Assembly: GCA_026260175.1 (NCBI GenBank) | Contig: JAKCWW010003903.1 | Location: 8,295-44,621 of the forward strand | DNA from: Reticulitermes lucifugus | Lineage: Eukaryota; Arthropoda; Insecta; Blattodea; Rhinotermitidae | Reading direction: 5' to 3' | Length of the DNA: 36,327 nt | Shown here: piece by piece, positions 1 to 11,628 of the stretch | Numbering within the stretch: the stretch's first letter is position 1 | Layout: each line of letters begins with the position of its first letter | The notes under the pieces: generated by a model | What the model was told of the DNA's origin: nothing | Seen by the model: only the letters and a program-made list of their open reading frames with translations | Databases searched by the model: none | Program-made: the position numbers and the translations under genes

Positions 1-65
1 CGATCCTAGTAAGCGAGCGGCCGAAGACCCATGCCTTAGACCGCACGGCCACTGGGATCGGCTCT
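1..65 (-). mobile_element. Possible SINE head cut by the window edge
   Basis: Reverse-strand GTGGCCGTGCGGTCTAAGGC looks like a tRNA-Leu/Ser-type A-box region; the rest would lie outside the window. The 5' neighbour cannot be examined. Confidence 0.35.
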
Positions 66-500
66 GTCTTTATTTAATCCTGGCTAATTCGGTAAAATAA
101 TGTTAAATACATTTATGACTTTCTAAATTATTCCGTATTTCAGGAAGGACAAGCTCCTAGATCGAACCACTTCGCAAAATTACGTGTTTTGGAATGTTGC
201 ACCTTGTGGTCTCATAGATAGATAACCACATCGGAGCAACCTGCTGCCTTCATCTTTACGCTATACGACGTCATATCCCAAAAGTCCATGACCTTTACAC
301 CTAGAAGGTTCACGAACAGCAGATTCTTCACGTGTCAGTGCGTGTGTACCAGACTATACGTCAATTCCGGAAGACAGATCCTAATGCTCTAGTCTGTGAC
401 AACCTTGATGACGGTGAAGGACAGAAACCACCTGGAAGACCAGGTTCACATGAAAGACAGCATTAAAATGCATGTTAAAGAAATAATATGGGAGGGTGTG

Positions 501-765
501 GGCCAGGATAGCGTAGTGGTATAGCGACTCGCTACGGGCTGGACAGTCCAGGGATCGAATCCCAGTGGAGGCATATTTTCCGCACCAGTCCAGACCGGCC
601 CTGGGGCCCACCCAGCCTCCCGTACAGTGGGTACCATGTATCTTTCCCGGGGATAAAGCGGCCGGGGCGTGGCGTTGGCCACCAACACCTTGTAGCGCCG
701 AGGTTAAAGAAAAAGTAAAGCTATATCTCTACTCCCCGTCTGGGCCTCCGTGGCCTTTTAAAGGC
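501..765 (+). mobile_element. tRNA-derived SINE, family A
   Basis: Contains RNA polymerase III boxes: A-box-like TAGCGTAGTGG (509-519) and B-box GGATCGAATCC (552-562). The family body follows: CCAGACCGGCC, CCCAGCCTCC, an AGTGGGTACC block, CCGGGG, and a GCGCCGAGGTTAA segment. Five other copies occur in the window. A LINE tail begins only ~15 bp after its 3' end. Confidence 0.75.
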
Positions 766-778
766 TGAACTGTACAAC

Positions 779-965
779 TTGTAGGGGAAGGCGTGGACTG
801 GATTTATCTGGCACAGGACAAGAGTAGATAGCGGGCTTTAGTGAAGAAGGTTATGAACCTTCGGGTTCCATATCACGCGGGTGATTTCTTGACTAGTTGA
901 GAAACCACTGGCTAGTCAAGAAGGACTCTGTGCCTTTAGTCCGTTAATTAGATGACACGAGAAAT
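779..965 (+). mobile_element. LINE 3'-terminal fragment
   Basis: Translation of 786-870 gives a broken VDWIYLAQD...LVKKVMNLRVP, resembling the very end of an RTE/BovB-type endonuclease-RT reading frame. It is followed by a 3' UTR with TGATTTCTTGACTAGTTG and TCAAGAAGGACTCTG. The same tail occurs four times around 19439-20300. Confidence 0.55.
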
Positions 966-3184
966 CATCTGTTTGGAGCAGTGGTTGAATGTAGTGGCTT
1001 CTACCTAAATAATGAACTTCATGGCATATAGGTACTACGGGCATATGGTTAATTTACAATTTTCGCGTATGTTTTCGTGGTGGTGTTTACTTAAGCCCAG
1101 TACAAGTTTACATTATTTTCACATACTCCAGTGTTAGCACTAACGTAGGGTACAACAGTAATTATATGTCCTGGGACAGCTACGTTAAGAGTTAAAAAGC
1201 CGTGCACTTTACCCGCATAGGGTCTTGATTTATTTTGCGTGATTCTCAAAATTAACCGCTATAATTGCCATGAAAGGCGTTAACCACCCGTTCTTAGTAA
1301 TGGAAACACAGTGTTTCCTGTGAGGTAGGAACCGAATTTCAAATTCTGTTTATATGAATTCTATGCTTCAAATAGATTGATAATGAGTTAATTACTAAAA
1401 TTTGTATTAGGCCTAACAGTGGAATGTTCACGGTTGTATGTTTGTATTGCGGACATGCTGTGTCCCTGACGAAGATGGTGGGTTGGAAAAGTAGATGGCA
1501 CATTTCGGAGTGCTGTCAAAGTGGGCGTCGTTGAATTTGTTGAACAGTTATGAATACAAATTTACGTCCACAACACCACTTGATGGCGAATAACAAGCAG
1601 ATGATGTAAGATGAGGTGGATGTGATTACAATGAAACAATTCAGTTATTTATGTACAAGATATATTAATTTCATGTAGTTCGATATTCCTGAATATTACG
1701 TACAGTATTTTTAAGGAGAAAACAGAAGTAGTACTTTGTAACATAAAAGGGACGTAGGTGCAGCTGACCATCAAGGAGAGGAGCGTCACCTGAATGTAAA
1801 CAAGTCCCCGTGAAGGCAGCTGTTTTCGACCTTATATAGTGCTTGAATGGGCGTTGTCATCACGTGATATAGGATTATTCTGAAATTGATTGGAACAGAA
1901 AATCATAAAAATTAGCACGTGAAGTGGCGGGATTCAAGTGCAACAGAACGGTACTACGGGTTCTTGTTGCATCAGCCAGTGCGAACTTTGAAAAAAGAGT
2001 ATTATAATTTACGACTTGTCTGACATATTGATTTCTTTATTTACTCTCTTACAGCCAGATCTTCCTGTTGTGTGACAGCTGCCCACCTGCAGCTGAACTG
2101 TTCCTTATTGAATAATCGAACACGTGCATTACACAAGCATGTACCTTAAAAACTACATTGCCTGCATACGTGTAATGTGGTTGCATTATGCCACGCTGTG
2201 TGTGTCTACTTTTCACGTACTTTAACAAGTGACAGCTCTATGTTAAAAAGGTGACATATGACAGATAAAGATGTAACTTATTTCACAGAAAATAAATGAA
2301 TTTACGAAATGGGTAAAGGTTGAAGGCAAGAAAGGAATGATTTTCTGTTGAATTTCAGGGGGCCGTATCCATTATTAATGCTAAAAAATGGAATTTAACA
2401 ACCTTGGGGGAAGCTTGCTCTTATTCTTTTCAGACTGGTAGAGCTATTAGAAAACATGTGACGTCATGCTGCCTTCATTTGGGGTACTGTCAAGGGCAGT
2501 CAGAAATGCGTGCAATGGTTAGCACACGACAGGCGGTACATAGCCTTATCAAGAACACCGAAGGAGCAACAACACTCTTTCGTAATAATTACATCATAAT
2601 TTTCACAGATATTACGATTTCGCGGGAAAATATATGCGTAAGGTTTAATTTCACGTGAGAATTTCTTATGAGCCGCCTGTCGAAGTATAAAAAGTCTGAT
2701 TTTGTTGTTGGTATCAGCAGCATCAGTGATTTTCTTCAAAAACTTATCTGACTTTAATCTTTAAAACAAAGTGGTTAGAATGTATGTACCAGTTGCTTTA
2801 ACATTAAGAACTGGTGCATTCTATCAACATAATGTGTTTAAGTGTTTCGTTTGATTCCAACAACACAAATAGCAGTCATTTCTCTAAACAGCATTAACCG
2901 GCTGGTCAGTGTAATGACAGTTTTTGTGCTTTCTGTGAGACAGAAATGGAACTTCTAAACATCACTTCGGTGAACTTGAGTCGTCGAAGTGTGCTTGTTA
3001 TGTACATTTATTTACTTGTTTGTTTGTTTGTTTACTTATGGTTGTTTAACAACTCTGTCAGTAGCTGAGATTATACACATATTTTCGAATTTAGGATGAG
3101 TAGTGAAAAGCGAAGGAAGTGCTTGTAACATAGTTTGATGTACCATCTCAGCATGCCTGTAAGAATTGTGGAAAGCCGCAAAAA
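966..3184. other. AT-rich stretch, no gene seen
   Basis: Only short chance open frames on both strands, none with recognisable domains. It includes a small (GTTT)n run near 3015-3035. No element ends identified. Confidence 0.6.
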
Positions 3185-3290
3185 ATCTGTCAGAATAGCG
3201 GCTCTCCGGGCCGAGAGTTGGCCCGGGATTTCCCGAGTACGAAGCAGGTGTTACCACTCGACCATGTCTTTCGGCGCTACCAGAGCGGAA
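3185..3290 (-). mobile_element. tRNA-derived SINE head fragment
   Basis: On the reverse strand a tRNA-like TGGTCGAGTGGTAACACCTG, then TTCGTACTCGGGAAATCCC and GCCCGGAGAGCCGCTATTCT, resemble a polymerase III head joined to the GCCCGGAGA block of family C. No intact tRNA fold can be drawn, so it is not a functional tRNA. Confidence 0.45.
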
Positions 3291-5040
3291 ACCAACACTG
3301 GATATTAGTGATGATTGAAATTCTTGTCATTAAACAACGTTTCTGGATTATAATTGCAACAATTGGCAACGCTGTTACTAGTGAATCTACAATTCATCTT
3401 GTCCCCCCCTTGTACGGATAGTAGGGCCTATTTAAAAATACGCGTTGAAGGACACTTTCAGACTGTTGTTATTCCTTACAGAAATCGAGGGAAAGAAAGT
3501 GGATTTTGAAGGTCCGGTTATCAGAAAAACAAAGATCAAAGGTTCAGTTATTATTATGACAAACTGTTTCAAAATTCGACAGAAATAGACGCAGTGATTT
3601 GAACTGACAAACAAGGGAACCAAAACAGCAACAGCTGTTCGCTCTTACTGATGTCACAAAGGGTTGGAAATTTATTCCCTGATGCAAATTTCTTGTGAAA
3701 ATATAAAACAAAATCATAAGCCTAGATACAGAACCTGTTGAAGTGCGTGAAACAAGGACATTAATAACAAAAATGGAAATCAGATCAGTCGGATGAGTAC
3801 TACTCTTCGATTCAGCAACTTCTTGCCTTACATCTTGCACGAATTTGAATATATTCTTACTACAGTTTTACTTGCTCTTACATATAATCTCGAACTACGA
3901 CAGTGCATGATACTGACGATGTTTGAAAACCAGAGCGCTCTCGATTATACGACTACGGTATTTAGAAACAAGAGAGAAAATTGAGAGGAGAGTAGAAAAT
4001 CACATATTGAGAAGATGCATAAATTGCATCCTTTACCAGGTATTATCATGATGAGAATATGAACGAGAATGAGATGGGTTGAGAATGTAGCGACATGAGG
4101 ATAGATGCGAAAGACATACAACTTTCGCTGGAGAACCTGAAGAGATCAGACCACTTGGAGGTCTTAGCGTAAATGAGTTGTGGATTCTGTTGTAGTGGCT
4201 CAGGGTAGGGTCCAGTGGTGGACAAATATGTACGCGTTTATACGCCTTCAGCTTCCATAGAAGGCAAGACATTTCTTGCCTTTTTAAAAAAACTGTTATT
4301 CGGTTTAGTTACAGACGAACTCTCTAATGAAACTTACGTCACTGAACTGGGAGCTGTATCTGGATCACTTGCACTTACTGGATTTCGGACGACCATTACA
4401 CGAGGAAATAAGGACATCAGAGTAGAACCCATAAAATACAATGACTATCTTTTCCTTGGCCTGTTCGGGGACGGGGACAGCATTGAAATTACAGTTAAAA
4501 TGATACAACATTACAGTCATCTATTTCATGTCTTACATACATCTTCATTGCGTGCTGCCCCGTGCGCAGCACTTTTGACATCTCATCGTCGGTAAAGTCG
4601 CTAACAAGATACAAGGAAGCGTCCATTCTAAAGAATATTATAAGGAAGGCGGAATAAAATCAGGAAAATAAAAAGGGTATAAAATTGGGGACAAAATTCG
4701 TTTGGGACATGTCTTATTTCGGAGACTGTCCCCGAAATCCGGGACGAGTGGTCACCTTAGCACAAAACGTACTTCTGTACTGCATATATTTGTACTTACG
4801 GAGATCCATTACTGTGATTATTTCTGTCTTATTCCGGTCCTATTCTTATGAAGGATTTATTGTTTCCGCAGCCACTTTTAATTCTGTCTGATACAACCTC
4901 AAATTTTGACCGTCTTCATGTTTGTAACTTCCTTCTAAAAATATTATTTTGTGCACAGTATGGAGGTTAGTTTCCGATAAATCTCCCTACCAAATTTCAC
5001 TTATGCAGCTGAAATTGTTCATAAGTAATCCCCATCAACC
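3291..5040. other. Unassigned stretch with one 126-codon open frame
   Basis: The longest frame, 4215-4595 on the + strand, starts at an ATG and contains a short hydrophobic block but matches no family I recognise. No splice or polyadenylation context supports it. The remainder is AT-rich without clear repeats. Confidence 0.5.
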
Positions 5041-5069
5041 GAATAGAATAGAATAGAATAGAATAGAAT
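5041..5069. repeat. (GAATA)n simple repeat, tail of the LINE
   Basis: Five near-perfect GAATA units, read as TATTC on the element's strand, sit exactly at the 3' end of the reverse-strand LINE. This is probably its target-primed tail rather than an independent microsatellite. Confidence 0.8.
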
Positions 5070-5945
5070 CGAACAAATAATGGGTCGAGCCCTTACGGTG
5101 CTGATGCACGTAGGCCTTGTACAGGCCCTTTGTGCCCCTTAAACTGAAGTCCAAGTAATGAGAGCCCTGTCCCTTTAATAAAGTTCCAGATCGCCCCCAG
5201 ACTTGGACCTCTGACGTCCTCAGGGTCCAAAAAGAAGGAACCCAAATAAGTATGTCTGAGTGTCGCCAAAGCTTCACACTCACACAAAACATGTGCTGAG
5301 GTCTCCTCCTCTGCTCCGCACCTCCTATACAAGGGACTATCTGTCAATCTCATTAAGTGGAGGTGTCTTCTCAGGGCATTATGTCCGGTAAGAAGGCCAG
5401 TAACTACCCTGAATTGCGTCCTATTAAAGGACAGTAGCCTAGTCTTAGCAGCAGTACGAGGGCCCGAGATCATTCTCGAGCCTGTATCTGAGTGCCAGCA
5501 AGTCCCTGCCACAGTGTCATGTGCTGTTTATCCAACCAGCACTGAATTTTCTTCTTTATACTCTGCCTCGAAACCCCCCAGGGCCGGCTCCAGTCCAACA
5601 AAATGACGAACGGAACCCTCCCTTGCGAGATCATCGACAATTTCATTTCCAAGTATTCCAGAATGTCCGGCGACCCAAAATATTTCCACAGATTGATAAG
5701 TGGAGGTATCATTCAACGCCCTTTGGCACTGCCTACAAATGGGTACGTTGTTTTAGCAGCCTGAAGAGCTTTCAAAACCGCTTCAGTATCAGAGCAAATA
5801 CTAACGTATTTCTCTAATCTAACATTAGTTTGAATTTCATAAACACAGGCCAAGATAGCAAATACCTCAGCCTGGAAAACTGTTACATATTTTCCTAGAG
5901 AGATACTGAGCCTCCTACACAAGGATTGCCCATAGACTCCGGCAC
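5041..5945 (-). pseudogene. Non-LTR retrotransposon 3' end (RNase H and zinc-knuckle), 5'-truncated
   Basis: Read on the reverse strand, 5922-5713 and 5716-5528 give an RNase H domain. The first part contains the catalytic Glu (FQAEVFAILA) and Asp (SDTEAV); the second contains HSGILGNEIVDDLA with the last acidic residue. Frames shift near 5716, 5600 and 5500. The 5512-5093 part has the post-RNase H tail with a Cys-His cluster (YRRCGAEEETSAHVLCECEAL) typical of jockey/LOA/I-type LINEs. The 3' end is a pentanucleotide tail of GAATA units on the + strand (5041-5067). The 5' edge stops at a C-run around 5950, which indicates 5' truncation. The element is dead. Confidence 0.85.
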
Positions 5946-6180
5946 TAGCCCCCCCCCTGCGTTCTTACTTGCGTTATACATAAATACTTACCCTAACAAA
6001 TGTAGCACATCATGAGTGACAAAAGCAAGAATCCCTACAGAGCTGATAACAAAGGAAAAGAAGAAGGTGCTGTCAATTTGCATTTGGATGTCAATGATTA
6101 TCTGTATGATTAACTAAGTTAAGCCCACGTATCTCGTTTTATGGAATCAAACTAGAAGTGTCGTGTGTAGAGCTAGAATA

Positions 6181-6450
6181 GACCAGTGGGTGTAGTGACT
6201 AGGCTACGACTGATGACCCGTGGTGTAATCACCGAAAAGGGTAAGATATGTTTACATTCGTTAAAGCTTCGGACGGACTCTAGGGTCCACGCCCTTGTAT
6301 TCAGTGGATATTGGGCCAGGTGGTAGAGTTCACCACTTACCTCCATACCCGAATACTCCCGAGTTTAAGAATACGTCGGCCTGTATATTCACTCCCCCTA
6401 TGCCTTCATGGGGTGGTGCTTAATAAAACACAAAGATAAATTTGTTTTAC
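6181..6450 (+). mobile_element. tRNA-derived SINE, family A (diverged)
   Basis: Recognised by the CAGTGGGTGTAGTGACTAGG head, a GGGCCAGGTGG-type middle, CCGAGTTTAAGAA and the terminal CCTTCATGGGGTGGTGCTTAA. Heavily mutated; the B-box is not clear. Confidence 0.55.
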
Positions 6451-8230
6451 TTTTACAAGAGTTTACGCTACTACCTAGAGCTCTAGAGGTACAAGTTTCT
6501 TTCTTGAGAATCATACTGGGGAATGACCTGTGCCTGCCTGTCAGTCCTTTCATTCAATTAAGATTACGTTTCTTGGGGATGTAATATTGCCTAATTTTGT
6601 AATAAGTACCAAAATTTCGGAGGAAAATGCTGCTTCCATTTTTAAACTAGAGGCCAAATATCATCTAGATTTCAATATTATATTTTCCAAAAATTAGTTT
6701 TTTAGAACTGTATATGAACATTCGAAACCTCGCCTTGTTACTTTAAACATTCTCCCAGGAAAAATAACAACATGGCTGCCGTGCAAAGGTGTTACGTAAA
6801 AGTAACACTATTACCGTTCTGCATACGGTCCAGAAAGTTTGTACAGTGACAGAGCTTTAAGAAGTGCGTAACTTTAACTAAATACTGCTACTTTTTTTAA
6901 AATAAAAAAATTAGAACATATCGAACACCCGATGTACATAGGCCTACCGGCATGAATATAAGTAATGAAATTCTTTGACTTACCATATGAAATTGGTAAG
7001 GTGATCTCTCGAAAACATCTACTAATAAAACGTATAAGAAGTGCTGAAAATTATAACGTTTAATGTTCAGAACTCCACATGAAGGAGGAGTGCTTCTAAT
7101 AATTTGACACTCTCTTGCGCGTTGTGACTGCGTATTGCTTGGAAGAAGTTTAACGATTATCCTTAGAAACGTCTGTAAGTTTCAAGCAGACTACACGAAT
7201 TCACATCCCAGAAGGCAGTAATTTTCATAATCACCGCCGTGAGAAACTAAAAGCTCTGGTACTTGTTACGTGATCTAAATTAATGACGTCTGTTTGGATA
7301 CGACGACTACTAAGTACTGTCTTATTCCACAGACATCTCTATTTCGGATAGAAAGGACAGAAATACCGTAGTTCCTCGATTTTAAGATGCAACGTCGCAG
7401 GTTTCCAGAAAATGGACGCTATCTCTTGTAAGGCGCACCCTTTAACTAGTAAAGGGTTTCCGGAGAAATACATTTAACCTATATTAAAATAGAAAATGTG
7501 AAAAATCAATAGCAAAAGATTGTACTAAATATGACCATGAAAGTTAAAACTTAAAGTAAACACATTTATCGCTTCACTGTCTTCTTCATTTGTGCATCCA
7601 GTCTCACACTCAAATTCCACAAATTCTTCTAAGTCGCTTCTCAAATCAGAGAAGTCAAGATCAGAATTGACGCATCATGTATCTTAAAATTGTTTAACTG
7701 GGCATTAAATTGCAAATCTGTCAGCTGCTTTGAGCCCTTTTAACCCGAGTCCAATTCCAAGTCACTTTACGACTGATAGTCAAGTCAGTCAGTCAGTCAG
7801 CCTGTCTGCCTCTCTTGGTGTCTATTTCCTGTCGAGGTCCATGACAAGTTTTTCTTAAGTTTGTGGACAAACACTGTCTTGATTGTTCTGGTGCGTAGAC
7901 TGACGAGACAACGGGACTGTCCTTTATTAGGCTGTCAGTTCTTGTCCTCTGTCCTTTTGTTAAAACTGCCATTCCCACTCCTTAGTAACTCTCCTACCAC
8001 TCCTCTGATTTTGCTCGGTGATTTATTTTGATTTATAATTAATTTGAATTCACTCAGTAGCATAAGCTCTATATTTCTCAGGAAAAATAAGACTGTGCTA
8101 GTAATCAAATGTAAATTAGTTTTGAGCCTATTGCAGTATCAATTCACTTCCACGAAATACTTTTTCTGTTGTTTCATCCTAGAATTTCTAGTGTTCATCA
8201 TGGGCACGTTTGTTACACATCTGTAAATAA
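6451..8230. other. Unassigned AT-rich stretch
   Basis: Apart from the short repeat at 7185-7260 and a (CAGT)n tract near 7783-7800, I see only short chance open frames. Confidence 0.55.
7185..7260 (-). repeat. Short copy of the 24587-24871 repeat
   Basis: CATCCCAGAAGGCAGTAATT followed by ATAATCACCGCCGTGAGAAA matches the right half of the 24587-24871 copy in the same orientation. Confidence 0.45.
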
Positions 8231-8540
8231 AACTGCCCTATTCAATTGAATTCTGAAAGGTTTTGACGATGGTATATGATATTGCGAACCACTTGTTACT
8301 AGCACTTTGTCCAACGTCTTTATTGTGAATAAAATGTAAAATATAAAATATATAAAATCTACGTTTCGGAAGATGGCTCTGCTTCGGTCTTCAGGCCTGA
8401 AGACGGAAGAAGAGCCATCTTCCGAAACGTAGATTTTATATACTTTATATTTTACATTTTTATATTTTACATTTTATTCACAATAAAGACGATGGACAAA
8501 GTCCTAGTAACAAGTAGTTCGCAACTGCCCTATTCAGTTG
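8231..8540. mobile_element. Foldback element with 18-bp target duplication
   Basis: Direct flanks AACTGCCCTATTCAATTG (8231-8248) and AACTGCCCTATTCAGTTG (8523-8540) enclose a 274-bp insertion. Inside are near-perfect inverted arms 8284-8395 and 8396-8522, meeting at TCTTCAGGCCTGAAGA without a loop. The right arm has an extra ~15-bp TATATTTTACATTTT duplication, and 35 bp lie between the left flank and the left arm. Each arm carries the CTGAAGA...GAAACG motif described in the findings. The architecture recalls inverted pseudo-LTRs of Penelope-like elements; no reverse transcriptase is present. Confidence 0.75.
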
Positions 8541-10139
8541 GACAAATAATTTTGTTTTTGTAGAATAATTCTTCATTTTCCGTCACACTAAAATGCGACA
8601 GGAAATGTAATTACACTGGTTGACCTTCAAATTAACTATGTAAGTGCATAGTTTTTTATACTTCAATAATTATCCATTTTTGTTTATTTTATAATTCATA
8701 ATCGATGCTTCTTTCACATTGTTCGTGCATTTTCAGTCACCATTACTTACCTTATACAACACTGTTTAGCCTTACTAGTGTGTTTTTAATTTTCTCCAGC
8801 CTACAGGCCAAGGCTACACATGATGTAAAGTCGTGAGTTGCTATATCGGCATCTGCTCCGAAGTGGGTTTGAATTCTGGGTGAAAATAGGTTACAGGCAA
8901 AGTTTGAAACCGTCCCCAATCTGTGAATTTCTAAACGGAACATTACCCAGTATTAGTCGGTGATGCGATTCCAGAATGTCAGAGTCAATGACACCTAAGA
9001 GACATTTTTGTGCACCATAGTATTGAGAAAACCGCCATTCCCCGCTGGAAAATAATGATTGGGTCATTGTGGCGCTGAAAATTCGAATTAATTTATGTCA
9101 AATCTAGCAGCTTGTCACCTGCTAGATTTGAAAATGTGCTACTTCGAAATTGGTGCTTAGCATTCTGATCACCTGAGTCACCTGTTAGTATTGACTAAGT
9201 TCTAAAGCTGAATAGCTCAATGATGGCTGTATCTATCCAGGCTCGACGTGGACATTTATAAACAGCAGCAAGTAAGATTTCGCTGTTACAGTTGGTATGT
9301 GGACCCCTGCGGCTTCTACTGAAACAAGGGGAGGTGGTCTACAAAGTTATGAGAAATGTCTCTTCTAATTGCAGCGGTAGTGCTGTCTTTTATACCCGAT
9401 CAAACCGATAACAGAGATAATTTGTCATATGGAACCTCTCATGAGGTTTCAGATGCTATTCTAAGAGCAGGTTCACATCTGTAAGTAATTCGTGCAGCTG
9501 ATTTCTGAACTTATAGCGCTGCCTCTCAGTGCCATTTGCATTAACTATTACAACATTGGGAGGCGTGTGAAATATAGCGGCCATATTGTGTCACTACGTT
9601 TAATACAATTTTAGTGACTGCCAACGTATTATCTTCCTCTGGCACACACCCATTGGCTCTGTCACGTTCCGCTTTACGGCAGTTGTGACACTGAACGTGT
9701 CTAAGGAAGACGTGCTTACATAGGGAGCCTGAATTGACTGACCTGGTGGGGGTTGTGTAGGGCGGCGATTGTTGCGCTAAGTCGCAAGCATCGCGCTACT
9801 GCCGCTGCTGGCTGCAAAGGATGTCGGTATTGGGCTTGCATGCGTGCTGTTGCATGCCACTACGGTGTGTCGTTGCGAAGGGCTTTCCCGTTGTGAAATG
9901 TGAGAATGTGTCTTTGGCGTTGCTTGCTGACGAAGTAGCTAATCTTGCTACACGTGACTGCAGGCCCTGCAGCTGGCAAGATAAGACTTTCTACTTCCCT
10001 GACGGTTGCAACAGTTCGGTGTGGAAAATGGATTTTCCTTCCATAGACACTCTTCGTGGTTGTGACCACTTCCGCACCAGAGGCAATCCATGTCATATTT
10101 TAAAAGTCAGTTCCTTCCTCAGAACACAGTCCTCCATTG
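8541..10139. other. Unassigned stretch before the repeat at 10140
   Basis: Holds the hairpin at 9099-9130. From 9821 a 134-codon frame runs on the + strand to 10225. It is Cys-rich early on (ACCCMPLRC), but its end lies in a dispersed repeat and I recognise no domain. Confidence 0.5.
9099..9130. repeat. Perfect 12-bp hairpin
   Basis: CAAATCTAGCAG (9099-9110) and CTGCTAGATTTG (9119-9130) are exact complements around an 8-base loop. Function unknown; there is no T-run or gene next to it. Confidence 0.85.
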
Positions 10140-10290
10140 CCAAGGCCAGCCGGTTAATGTTTAGGGAAATAATCGATAATTACTGTGAGAATCATACGAA
10201 ACACTTAAGTACACTGTATGGATGAAATAGAGGGATATTTATGTTAAAGCAGGTAGTACAGTAAGTTACCACTGTGACTGAAGGGGGTGA
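10140..10290 (+). repeat. Interspersed repeat, copy 1
   Basis: Contains CAGCCGG, a GAAATAATCGATAATTACTG block, GTGAGAATCATACGAAACAC and GTACACTGTATGG followed by TATGTTAAAGCAGGTAGTAC. A second copy is at 18800-18905. It lies inside a 134-codon open frame (9821-10225); the repeat match argues against that frame being a host gene. Confidence 0.6.
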
Positions 10291-10419
10291 TCTTCATATA
10301 TTTATTTTATGTTATGAAATAAATGTGCTGGCAGAGATATGCTACTCCCCTCCTTATCTGGCTTACAATGACCTATAAAGAAACTTTATCATGTATATAT
10401 ATAGCACCTCTCTTTTTTA

Positions 10420-11626
10420 GGCGCATTCGGAAAATTGCGAAAAGCGACTATTAGCTTTGTCGTGTCTCTCCGTACGTCCGTCCGCATGGAACAACTCGGA
10501 TCCCAATGGAGGGATTTTCACTATATTTGATATTTGTAGATTTTTCGAAGGTCTGTCGAGAAAATTCAAGTTTCATTAAAATCTGATAAGAATAACGGAT
10601 AGTCTACGTAAAGACCTATGTGTATTTATGATATCTCGCTGAATTCTTTTTAGAATGAGAAATGTTTCAGACAAAAGTTGTAGAGAAAATCAAAACATTC
10701 ATGTTATGTCCAACAACTTCTTTCCGAAAATCGTGCCGTTTATGAGATAATGTGGAAAAATATGGTAGAGCCAGACAGGCCACAAATGACAATATAATAT
10801 GGCATGCTTTGCATGCTGGATGACTAAGGTTACAGACACACACTCAGAATATGTAACACTTATTGCATTTCCATGGCAACAGTGGTTAGGCGAACGCACC
10901 ACAATGTTACCTTTATTCGTACATTGCCTGTATTGTTTAAAACTACTTTGAAGTGACAATTTTCACTCGTTATGTTGTAGTAACAGTAATAGAATTTCTG
11001 CAAAGAAAAGTCACAGTAAAGCCCTGAACAGACCGATTCCAGTACGTAGTCCTATTTTGGTGTCAAAATGTTTGTGTCATTCATAATGAAATATGTTTTC
11101 TTACAACAAACGAATCGTGTAATATTCTGTATATTGCAACAATTAAGATATAATGGCTGCCTTTAACAACGTAAACTAAAATGAACAAAACATGGAAAGT
11201 TAAAAGGAGAATAATGAACGCAGAAATATTACTACATTATTTTCTATTTCTATGGAAATGTATTATACACTGGCTGGCTGTACCATATATTTCCACATTG
11301 TCTCATAAACGGCACGATTTTCGGAAAGAAGTTGTTGGACATATCATGATTGTTTTGAATTTTTGTATGAAAAATTGCTCATTCTAAAAAGAATTCAGCG
11401 AGATATTATTACAAATGTACATAGGTCTTCATGTAAAGTACCCGTTATTCTTGTCAGATTTTAATGAAACTTGAAAGTTCTCGGCAGATTCAGAAAAATC
11501 CTCAGATAACAAATTAATAAAAATCCGTCCAGTGGGAGCGGAGTTGTTCCATGCGGACGGACAAAGAGACGGATGGACAGATATGACGAAGCTAATAGTC
11601 GCTTTTCACAATTTTGCCAACGCGCC
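10420..11626. mobile_element. DNA transposon with very long terminal inverted repeats
   Basis: Left arm 10420-10780 and right arm 11271-11626 are inverted copies of each other over about 360 bp with moderate divergence. Shared blocks include GCGACTATTAGCTT, CGTCCGCATGGAACAACTC and AAACGGCACGATTTTCGG. The outer ends are GGCGC, and TA dinucleotides flank both sides (10418-10419, 11627-11628), consistent with a TA target duplication as in Tc1/mariner-related elements. The 490-bp centre has no transposase, so this is a non-autonomous element. Superfamily is inferred only from the TA flanks. Confidence 0.8.
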
Positions 11627-11628
11627 TA

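Noticed and set aside
446..768. Short frames near the window start
   Set aside because: They fall within the SINE at 501-765 and reflect its GC-rich sequence, not a gene.
3185..3290. Possible tRNA gene
   Set aside because: A-box-like and B-box-like words are present, but no cloverleaf with acceptor stem pairing can be drawn; it fits a SINE head better.
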